The translations under genes were made by a program, and so were the position numbers. The notes under the pieces were generated by a model. The model saw only the letters and a list, made by a program, of their open reading frames with translations. It did no database searches and was not told where the DNA came from. A DNA stretch of 36,801 nt, taken from a virus. Positions 8,639-15,195 of the stretch are shown in pieces (the first letter of the stretch is position 1; each line of letters begins with the position of its first letter). The stretch lies in IMG/VR virus record IMGVR_UViG_3300023284_001597, positions 1 to 36,801 of that record. The stretch is one strand, 5' to 3'.

Positions 8639-9334
8639 ATGTTTGACTTTCATCCACGACGAATGACCGCAAGAATGAAGGAAAGAGTTACATTTTCCCG
8701 TCCAAGTCTTTTTGCAGAACCGCTTAAAGAACCCGTAACTTTAACGGAGGCAAAATTACAACTCAGGGTAGACTTTGCAGCAGACGACTCTTTGCTTAAT
8801 TCACTAATAGTCACATCAAGACAAGCGGCAGAACTTTACTCTGGCCGTGTTTTCATCGATCAAACATGGGACTTATTTTTTGATTTCTTGGGATCAATAA
8901 ACGATATCCCATGGTGGGACGGTGTCCAACAGGGGGCTATCACTGCTTTTTTTCCAAGACAAATCACTATCCCGAAACCTCCACTCGACTCGATTGTTGA
9001 GATAACCTCTTTTGATGACGACGATGTAGAGACGGTATTCGATGCGTCTAATTATCAGGTTTCAGTATATGATGGCGTAAACCCTCCGGAAGGAAGAGTG
9101 ACACTAAGAAGAAATGCAACATGGCCGACGTCAACAAGAAATGCCGATGCTCTGAAAGTGAGATTTATTGGGGGGTATGGTTTGTTGGCTGATGACGTAC
9201 CCAAACAAATCAGAACAGCAATTCTTGAAGAAATCGCTTACCGTTATAACAATCGAGGCGATTGTTTGGACCCTGCTATCAAATCATCCATTGCCATGGG
9301 AATGTTACAGCAATACAAGATCAATTTTCTATGA
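8639..9334 (+). CDS. Head-tail connector (phiE125 gp8 / HK97 gp6-like)
   Basis: 231-aa protein. The early pattern EPVTLTEAKLQLRVDFAADD followed by LLNSLIVTSRQAAELYSGR is characteristic of QLRG/phiE125 gp8 connector proteins that form the ring beneath the portal. Later segments PKPPLDSIVEITSF and EGRVTLRRNATWP, then IRTAILEEIAYRYNNRGD, also match. AGAGGT precedes the start. The stop overlaps the next gene as ATGA. Confidence 0.85.
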   Translation: MFDFHPRRMTARMKERVTFSRPSLFAEPLKEPVTLTEAKLQLRVDFAADDSLLNSLIVTSRQAAELYSGRVFIDQTWDLFFDFLGSINDIPWWDGVQQGAITAFFPRQITIPKPPLDSIVEITSFDDDDVETVFDASNYQVSVYDGVNPPEGRVTLRRNATWPTSTRNADALKVRFIGGYGLLADDVPKQIRTAILEEIAYRYNNRGDCLDPAIKSSIAMGMLQQYKINFL

Positions 9335-9699
9335 GCAAATGTTGTAAAAATGGCAGCGTTATCGCGAAAATGGATAAACGGATCGACATACTCCAAGTAT
9401 CAACCACACGTGGAGACGGGGGTACTAGAGTTCAAACGTGGAGCGTGTTAGCCACCAAATGGGCACAGCTTACACCAAAAAGAACGAGCCCATTGCTGGA
9501 AGCACAAAACAAGTCAAATCAAATTACCCATAAAATTATGATACGCCATGACCCTGCATTGGTTTTAACGGCCAAACAACGTATCCGATTTGGCACACGG
9601 TTTATGTTTTTGACAAATTTCTATAACAAAGACGAAGATGATACATTTGATATTCTGGAAGCCACTGAAAGCGATAAGGCATCGGTGACGGTCGTTTAA
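9331..9699 (+). CDS. Head-tail joining (stopper) protein
   Basis: 122-aa protein of the SPP1 gp16/Phage_H_T_join type. Pattern: MDKRIDILQVSTTRGDGGTR, WAQLTPKRTSPLLEA, HKIMIRHDPAL, then KQRIRFGTRFMFLTN, the usual beta-barrel order. The chosen ATG 9331 overlaps the previous stop; an upstream in-frame start would bury 23 codons in the connector gene. It plugs the portal after packaging and accepts the tail. Confidence 0.8.
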   Translation: MSKCCKNGSVIAKMDKRIDILQVSTTRGDGGTRVQTWSVLATKWAQLTPKRTSPLLEAQNKSNQITHKIMIRHDPALVLTAKQRIRFGTRFMFLTNFYNKDEDDTFDILEATESDKASVTVV

Positions 9700-10149
9700 A
9701 TGGCACAAAAAAACGTTGAAGGGCTCGATAAGCTAACCCGAAAACTTATACGGTTTCCAGGAGCGGTTACCCTGGGACTTAGACAAGAGATAGCAAATGC
9801 GGGATTTCTTATACAGGGGCAGGCTATAAAGTCCATATCAAAGGGATCACGTTCCGGCGTTAAATATAAAAGGGGTGGAAAGTCTGCACAGAGATCCGCG
9901 CCGGGCGAGTTTCCCAAAACTGACCGGGGAGGGCTTGTTCAAAGTATATCGGTTAGATCGGTTCTTGCTGCGCGGGGCTTCGTTGTTTTGGTCGGCACTA
10001 ATTTAAAATATGGCCGTGCGCTTGAGTTTGGAACGCTGAAAATGGCTGCTCGTCCCTGGCTGGGAAGAACTTTGGTGTTAAATAGTAAATTTATTATAGG
10101 TAGAATAAGTGCCGAACTAAAAAAGGTATTAAGGAAACGAAGCGGATGA
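9700..10149 (+). CDS. HK97 gp10-like neck/tail-completion protein
   Basis: 149-aa basic protein beginning directly after the previous stop. The family pattern is visible: an N-terminal helix EGLDKLTRKLIRFP, a central QRSAPGEFPKTDRGGLVQSI and a C-terminal LKYGRALEFGTLKMAARPWLG, the hallmark of HK97-gp10 proteins. These bridge the head completion ring and the tail tube. The stop overlaps the next start as ATGA. Confidence 0.85.
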   Translation: MAQKNVEGLDKLTRKLIRFPGAVTLGLRQEIANAGFLIQGQAIKSISKGSRSGVKYKRGGKSAQRSAPGEFPKTDRGGLVQSISVRSVLAARGFVVLVGTNLKYGRALEFGTLKMAARPWLGRTLVLNSKFIIGRISAELKKVLRKRSG

Positions 10150-10583
10150 GTGGGTTTTCAGCATTTGAGATACAAACAGCAATCGACAATGTTTTAAAAG
10201 CTGATGCCGCACTTCTTGCTCTTCTTGGTAATGGGGTAGACAGCATCGTTGATAATCCATTTCAAGAAGAGAAGGCCCCTCTTGTATTCCCAATTTTGGT
10301 CTATAGCTCGCTTGAGAGCGAACCCTTTGATACGAAGACATTTAACGGCACTGATGCCAGGGTGCTAATAACGGCGTATTCCCAAAACTCGGATAAAAAA
10401 GAGACATCCAACATTCTTAAACGGGTTCATGACCTACTACATAAAGCGACTTTAACTGTTCCTGATAATAAATTCGTTCTTTGCAGATGGGACGGTTTAT
10501 CTGATATAGTTAGAGATGATAGCGATGAAGGTGTAAATTTTAGGGGAGACATACGATTCAAGGTTTTAACACAAGAAATTTAA
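10146..10583 (+). CDS. Tail terminator-like protein (DUF3168 type)
   Basis: 145-aa protein. Pattern of the DUF3168/gp17 tail-completion group: LKADAALLALLGNGVDSI, FPILVYSSLESEPFDTKTFNG, then ITAYSQNSDKKETSNILKRVHDLLH (split here at NSDKK) and FRGDIRFKV near the end. It caps the tail tube and joins it to the head. It is translationally coupled to the gp10-like gene by ATGA. Confidence 0.8.
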   Translation: MSGFSAFEIQTAIDNVLKADAALLALLGNGVDSIVDNPFQEEKAPLVFPILVYSSLESEPFDTKTFNGTDARVLITAYSQNSDKKETSNILKRVHDLLHKATLTVPDNKFVLCRWDGLSDIVRDDSDEGVNFRGDIRFKVLTQEI

Positions 10584-10593
10584 GGGGTAAATT

Positions 10594-11004
10594 ATGACAG
10601 CACAAGACGGAATCAATTTTTTACTTAAAATAGGTGCGGTGGCTGGAAGTCCGGTCACAGTAGCAGCAGCAAGAACAAACAGCATGACAATTAATAATGA
10701 GATGGTGGAGATTACGAACAAGGATTCCAACAAGTTTCGTACATTACTTGAGGGTGCTGGTGTCAAGTCGCTTTCTTTAGATATTGAAGGTGTGCTAGAT
10801 AAAGGTGGAACAAGCGTCACAGACTTTATGCAAAATGCAATCAATAATTCAATTGATATATACAGCCTATTTTTCAACGGTGGCTTTACCATTGAGGGTA
10901 GTTTTCAAATTGAGTCGTACACGTTGTCGGGCGATCACAATACTGAGCAGACATTCACGGCAACGCTACAAAATTCAGGTACGTACACGCTAACACCAAA
11001 TTAG
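10594..11004 (+). CDS. Major tail tube protein (TP901-1-like)
   Basis: 136-aa protein with the tail-tube pattern AQDGINFLLKIG, SMTINNEMVEITNKDSNKF, GVKSLSLDIEGVLDKGG, and a C-terminal FEIESYTLSG-like segment (IEGSFQIESYTLSGDHN) and FTATLQNSGTYTL. These stack as hexameric rings to form a flexible non-contractile tail. GGGG precedes the ATG. Position between the terminator and the assembly chaperone is the usual one. Confidence 0.85.
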   Translation: MTAQDGINFLLKIGAVAGSPVTVAAARTNSMTINNEMVEITNKDSNKFRTLLEGAGVKSLSLDIEGVLDKGGTSVTDFMQNAINNSIDIYSLFFNGGFTIEGSFQIESYTLSGDHNTEQTFTATLQNSGTYTLTPN

Positions 11005-11016
11005 GGAGGTAATAAG

Positions 11017-11370
11017 ATGGCAATACTAACAGTTGAGGATATGGTAAGAGCAGGAGTCGAACCTACGTTTAACGTGGCATCCGCAGCAGGGGATGAATTT
11101 CAAAACGATGGCAAAACATTTTTGTACGTTAAGAACGGTGCCAATGCCGTTGCTGTCACATTAACGGCTCAAAATTTACTGACAAACAAGCCAGGATTTG
11201 GCGATATTACGTTGGGCAACCAGGTTGTAAATGTTCCGGCCAATGAGGAACGGGCTATTGGGTTTTTCGAACAAGCAATATTTAATGATGGGAACAGTAG
11301 GGTTCAAATAACATACGACGATGAATCAAATGTTACACTTGCGGTACTTAAAGCTCCAGCTGTCGGTTAG
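11017..11370 (+). CDS. Small conserved phage structural protein
   Basis: 117-aa beta-rich protein. The pattern GDEFQNDGKTFLYVKNG, VVNVPANEERAIGFF and RVQITYDDESNVTLAVLKA recurs in small proteins encoded in head-tail regions of siphoviruses. AGGGAGGT gives a strong ribosome site. The stop TAG shares its last base with the GTG start of the next gene. It may decorate the tail or tube; direct function is not known. Confidence 0.6.
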   Translation: MAILTVEDMVRAGVEPTFNVASAAGDEFQNDGKTFLYVKNGANAVAVTLTAQNLLTNKPGFGDITLGNQVVNVPANEERAIGFFEQAIFNDGNSRVQITYDDESNVTLAVLKAPAVG

Positions 11371-11699
11371 TGAAACCCACTGTTGAGATAAACGTATTCG
11401 GGAAAGAATATTCCCTGATACCCACGTTTGATCTATATTCTAAAATAGAAAAAGGAACTGGCATGGGTCTGTTTTCAATTGTTGGTCATCCGGAATCAGT
11501 CACCCTTGAATGGCTAAAGGTTGTTCTTAAAATTGTTGTTGGTGATGACCTAAAGGATAAAAGTGATGATGATTTGAAAGCGTTGATAATGGAAGACTAC
11601 GTACATATTTCAAATCAACTCACATCTCTCGTAGTGATCGGCTTTATAAACCCAAACCTGGAAGTAAAAAAAATAAAACAATCGCAAAAAAAAAACTGA
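11370..11699 (+). CDS. Tail assembly chaperone, short form (gpG-like)
   Basis: 109-aa protein with GTG start overlapping the previous stop. Pattern TVEINVFGKEYSLIPTFDLYSKIEKGTG is typical of tail assembly chaperones that hold the tape measure before tube polymerisation. It ends at an A10 run (11686-11695) followed by C and TGA. The open frame continuing past this point lies in another register, so a longer frameshifted product is expected as in many siphoviruses. Placement directly before the tape measure supports this. Confidence 0.8.
   Translation: MKPTVEINVFGKEYSLIPTFDLYSKIEKGTGMGLFSIVGHPESVTLEWLKVVLKIVVGDDLKDKSDDDLKALIMEDYVHISNQLTSLVVIGFINPNLEVKKIKQSQKKN
11686..11696 (+). promoter_or_regulatory. 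Slippery A10-C run, probable frameshift or polymerase slippage site
   Basis: Ten consecutive A followed by C lie immediately before the chaperone stop codon. A -1 shift at A AAA AAC reaches a stop at 11744-11746 after 16 codons. A +1 or -2 shift (or loss of one A in the transcript) enters a frame open to 11922 that has a tail-chaperone-like sequence. So the productive shift here is not the classical -1. Confidence 0.65.
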
Positions 11700-11922
11700 C
11701 TTTTCTGACTTTTTTCCGTTCCATATTTACAAGGAGTTTGCCCTAGGGGTTTTGAAATGGGAGCCTTTCTCGTTTTGGGGTGCTACAATGTGGGATATAG
11801 AGGACGCACAAGTTGGGTACTTGGTGTCTCAAGGGGTCGATCTTAGTAAATCCCCTAAAGAGCCACTAGGCAAAGATTTCCTCGATGAGCTGAAAAGGAA
11901 GTTTCCAGATGGCAATAATTGA
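11698..11922 (+). CDS. Tail assembly chaperone, frameshift extension (gpT-like part)
   Basis: 74-codon extension with no suitable start of its own; the frame is open from about 11677. It encodes FPFHIYKEFALGVLKWEPF, then SFWGATMWDIEDAQVGYLV, resembling the second half of fused chaperones (an aromatic P-x-FW-x-T pattern). It overlaps the tape measure start by 14 bases. It is probably made only as a fusion to the 109-aa protein by shifting at the A10 run. Too short and start-less to be a stand-alone gene. Confidence 0.65.
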   Translation, partial: DFSDFFPFHIYKEFALGVLKWEPFSFWGATMWDIEDAQVGYLVSQGVDLSKSPKEPLGKDFLDELKRKFPDGNN

Positions 11923-13564
11923 CGAATTAAACGTAATAATATCCGCAGACATCAAGAAGTTGAGAAAAGGTGTCACCGAAGCAAACCGTAAACTTGCCAA
12001 CCTTGGGAAAACAAGTAAAAAAAGCACTAAAGAAATTGATAAAGGTCTTAAAGGTCTTAGTGGCCGTTTTCAAAATTTAGCCAGCTCGGTAGCTATAGTA
12101 CAAGGTCCATTGGGGGGAGTGGCTGGCCGGTTTAGTGCGATAGGAGCACTGATAAAGCGTGTAAATATTTTAACACTAGCTTCGATCGGAATATTTACAG
12201 CGCTGTCAGTAGTCATCGGAAAGTCAGTTGCTAGTTTTATCCCGTTTCAAAAGGTAACACTTCGGATTGGCGCTGTTTTAAAAGCAACCGGAAGAGAAGC
12301 AGAAACATCTGTACGACGACTCGATAGGTTTGCTACTCAACTAGGGAAGGCCACATTGACAAGTCGGAGTGCGGTTTTAGAAGCAGCCGCTGCACTAGCA
12401 ACCTTTCAAAACATTAAGACCGATCAGTTTGAAACGATATTGACGAAGGCTCAAGATTTATCGGCTGTATTTGGCGGTGATTTAAAGTCAAATACCATAT
12501 TGTTGGCAAGGGCGTTAAGTGCTCCTGGTGAAGCATTCACAATTTTAGAGCGTCGAGTCGGAAAATTTACACAAGCTGAACGAGAGTTATTGTTGGAACT
12601 TCAAAATACAGGGCGTATCGCTGAGGCTCAGGCAGTCATATTTAAAAAATTAGAATCAACTACAGGTGCCGCCGAACGAGAAGCTAAAGGATTAGCCGGT
12701 TCAACAGATACACTCGGAGAATCGTTTTTTAATTTATCGATCACGATAGCAAAAGTGACAGGTGTCGCAAGAGGCTTTAAAAAAGCCACTGACAGTATTT
12801 CAACAGCCATTTTTAATCTGAGGAGACGACTCGGAGACATAGATACATTTACAGTTAAAGAACTCGAAGATGCTATTAAAAAAGTAGAGTCTAGAATAGG
12901 AAAAGTAAAAAAAGCACTTCCATTTGATTTTGAGGACTTTGCCACAAAAGATATCAAAAAACTCGCAGAACTCAGGACAGCGTTGGAAGAACTTACCAGA
13001 GGCTTAGACTCAAAGCCAATTGACGATTCGACGAAATCATTTTTTGAGTTATTTGAATCAGCACGAACTGCTTCAAACGAAATTTCCAAGGGATTTGCAG
13101 ATGCAATAATAAAAAGTCGAAACGATTTAACCTCATTTGCCAACTTCGCTGAAAATATTTTAAATAAAATTGCGGCTGATATTTTGAGAGTAAGCGTCAC
13201 CGAACCATTGGTAAAAGGAATATTTGAAGAATTCAATATTAAGTCGTTGCCTGGATTTGGCGGTACGAAAGGTAAAGCACTTGGCGGTCCCGTTCAAGCC
13301 AATCAGCCCGTCATCGTTGGGGAAAAAGGACCAGAGCTTTTGGTACCTCGTACAAGCGGCACTATAGTACCAAACAATAAAATGGGGGGCGGAAATGTAA
13401 CCATCATGCAAAACATCACGATAGCCACAGGAGCCGATATATCTTTGATAGATCAAAAGATAGCCAATGCCGCACCTATTATTGCGGGCCAAGCACAAGT
13501 CGCCGTTTTTCAGGCGTTTAGAGAAGGTGGCAGGGCTAGTCAGTCGGTCGGGAGAAAAGTTTAA
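11909..13564 (+). CDS. Tape measure protein
   Basis: 551-aa protein that sets tail length and enters the cell wall during ejection. The N-terminal 60 residues are Lys-rich helix, followed by a hydrophobic segment ILTLASIGIFTALSVVIG near residue 90. The middle matches prophage tape measure proteins (VFGGDLKSNTILLARALSAP, AGSTDTLGESFFNLSI). The C-terminal region has ALGGPVQANQPVIVGEKGPE, the common C-terminal signature. At roughly 0.15 nm per residue, a short tail of about 80 nm is expected. GAAAAGGAAG precedes the start. Confidence 0.92.
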   Translation: MAIIDELNVIISADIKKLRKGVTEANRKLANLGKTSKKSTKEIDKGLKGLSGRFQNLASSVAIVQGPLGGVAGRFSAIGALIKRVNILTLASIGIFTALSVVIGKSVASFIPFQKVTLRIGAVLKATGREAETSVRRLDRFATQLGKATLTSRSAVLEAAAALATFQNIKTDQFETILTKAQDLSAVFGGDLKSNTILLARALSAPGEAFTILERRVGKFTQAERELLLELQNTGRIAEAQAVIFKKLESTTGAAEREAKGLAGSTDTLGESFFNLSITIAKVTGVARGFKKATDSISTAIFNLRRRLGDIDTFTVKELEDAIKKVESRIGKVKKALPFDFEDFATKDIKKLAELRTALEELTRGLDSKPIDDSTKSFFELFESARTASNEISKGFADAIIKSRNDLTSFANFAENILNKIAADILRVSVTEPLVKGIFEEFNIKSLPGFGGTKGKALGGPVQANQPVIVGEKGPELLVPRTSGTIVPNNKMGGGNVTIMQNITIATGADISLIDQKIANAAPIIAGQAQVAVFQAFREGGRASQSVGRKV

Positions 13565-14172
13565 TGGCAATACCCATACCCTCAGTCCCTAACTTCACGG
13601 ACTCATCATTCTTTTTACAGGCAAATACGCAACAATTTGAATCACCCCTCAACAAAGCAGTACAACGGGTACAACTTTCAGGACCACGATGGATTGCAAC
13701 GTTTTCGCTTCCCCCAATGACGAAAGCTATTGCCTCCGAGTGGATTACATTTTTTAACGATCTACGGGGAAACTTAAATACATTTAATGCATTTGATCCC
13801 GAAGGAAAAACACCAAGAGGGTCTGGAGGTGGTGTCCCTTTGGTAAATGGCGCATCACAAACCGGAAACACGCTAATAACGGATGGATGGCCCATTTCTA
13901 TAAACGGCATACTTCTTAAAGGCGATTATTTCTCAGTCAATGGCGAGTTAAAACAAATTACCCAGAACATTAATAGCGACGGAGGCGGCAATGCCACCCT
14001 AACATTCGAGCCTAACCTAAGAAATAGCCCGGCAGATTCAGTACCCATTACGACATCAAACGCAACCGTCGAGATGATTTTATCGAATGACAATGCCGGC
14101 ATTTTCAGCACAAACGCAAACGGAATTTACCTGCCCAAATTATTCAGCGCATTTGAACCACTGAGTATATGA
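13564..14172 (+). CDS. Distal tail / minor tail protein
   Basis: 202-aa protein whose first base overlaps the tape measure stop (TAATG). Pattern: VQLSGPRWIATFSLPPMT, EWITFFNDLRGNLNTFNAFD, then GWPISINGILLKGDYFSVNG, as seen in minor tail proteins located between tape measure and hub in Gram-negative siphoviruses. It likely forms the ring at the tube tip. Overlaps the next gene by 4 bases. Confidence 0.7.
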   Translation: MAIPIPSVPNFTDSSFFLQANTQQFESPLNKAVQRVQLSGPRWIATFSLPPMTKAIASEWITFFNDLRGNLNTFNAFDPEGKTPRGSGGGVPLVNGASQTGNTLITDGWPISINGILLKGDYFSVNGELKQITQNINSDGGGNATLTFEPNLRNSPADSVPITTSNATVEMILSNDNAGIFSTNANGIYLPKLFSAFEPLSI

Positions 14173-14765
14173 GCAAGGATATACCTGCTTCGATAGTAAC
14201 CGAAAGCGGCAAAGATTCTGTTTCGGCCATAATCTTAGTAAAACTTGAATTTGATTCTGGGGATGTTCGGGTCCATAGCGACATTGGCGATGTAACCTTT
14301 AACAGCGAAGTCTATCAGGGCATAGGTAGTTTGGGCTCTATCGGTGCAATGCAAGAAAATGCAGAGCTGTCTGCAAGTTCAATACTTGTGACCCTTAGCG
14401 GAGTAAATAACGCACTTTTAACGCTATTCTTGGATGATGACTTTCATGGTCGGCCCGCAACGGTCTACTTTGGGTTCAAGGATAGCTCAGGTGTTTTGAT
14501 TGATGCGTTTATTATTTATAATGGATTTATGGATACAGATAGCATCGTGTCTGGTGAAACCTCGATAATTACATTAAAAATAAATAACGTTCTAGCACTT
14601 TGGGACCGAAAAAAACTAAGTCTATACAACAACGAGGACCAACAAAAAGAATTCCCAGGCGATAACTTTTTCGAATTTGTAGAGGATTTAAGATTTAAGA
14701 ATTATGCATGGGGTCGGGCAAGTGAAGAATCGGGGGACACAGAACCGAAAGCTAGTGTTTTTTAA
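14169..14765 (+). CDS. Tail hub-associated protein (DUF2163-like position)
   Basis: 198-aa protein. The pattern LVKLEFDSGDVRVHSDIGDV, FNSEVYQGIGSLGSI and GFMDTDSIVSGETSIITLKI resembles baseplate hub domains of lambda/GTA-type tails. It follows the distal tail gene and precedes the NlpC/P60-like gene, the order found in GTA-like and lambda-like tail tips. Coupled by ATGA to the gene before. Family assignment is by pattern and gene order. Confidence 0.7.
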   Translation: MSKDIPASIVTESGKDSVSAIILVKLEFDSGDVRVHSDIGDVTFNSEVYQGIGSLGSIGAMQENAELSASSILVTLSGVNNALLTLFLDDDFHGRPATVYFGFKDSSGVLIDAFIIYNGFMDTDSIVSGETSIITLKINNVLALWDRKKLSLYNNEDQQKEFPGDNFFEFVEDLRFKNYAWGRASEESGDTEPKASVF

Positions 14766-14784
14766 GATAATGGAATAATAAAAA

Positions 14785-15195
14785 ATGTTTAAAGAAAAAT
14801 TGAGCCGAGAATACATTGAAAATACTAAGCCCACCTCTTTCAAATATGGGGTGCTTGATTGTGCTATATGGGTGGGTAAATATGTAGAGTCCATAACTGG
14901 AATGGATTTTTATAGCTCCTTTCAAAACAAATATAAAACATGGTCTGGTGGTAGGGACGAATTGAGAAGATCAGGGTACGAAAGCTTGACCAATTACATG
15001 GATAAAAATTTCTCGCGCATTCCGGTTCTTATGGCAAAAAGAGGCGACCTTGTGTTTTTTAAGGGAGCGTTAGGAATTTGCCAAGGCACATACTCTTGGT
15101 TTCTAAATAAAACCGGAAAATCGTCTAAATTTACAAATGATTGTACAAAGGCGTGGGTGATTGAGGAGGATCGAGAAACATGTCACCGCAAATAA
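14785..15195 (+). CDS. NlpC/P60-like tail tip protein (DUF6950-like)
   Basis: 136-aa protein with FKYGVLDCAIWVGKYVESI, containing the presumed nucleophile Cys at about residue 31, and AKRGDLVFFKGALGICQGTY near residue 80-100, the two core segments of the fold. The usual catalytic His is not evident in the second segment (ALGICQG), as in degenerate members. In related tails this protein is assembled next to the tip and may cut or bind peptidoglycan. It overlaps the J-like gene by 16 bases. Confidence 0.72.
   Translation: MFKEKLSREYIENTKPTSFKYGVLDCAIWVGKYVESITGMDFYSSFQNKYKTWSGGRDELRRSGYESLTNYMDKNFSRIPVLMAKRGDLVFFKGALGICQGTYSWFLNKTGKSSKFTNDCTKAWVIEEDRETCHRK

Noticed and set aside
11690-11746. 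Classical -1 frameshift (A AAA AAC)
   Set aside because: The heptamer exists but the -1 frame closes after 16 codons; the protein-like extension is in the +1/-2 frame.
12628-13236. 202-codon minus-strand frame opposite the tape measure gene
   Set aside because: Ser/Ala-rich mirror of a Lys/Glu-rich coding strand; no start signal.
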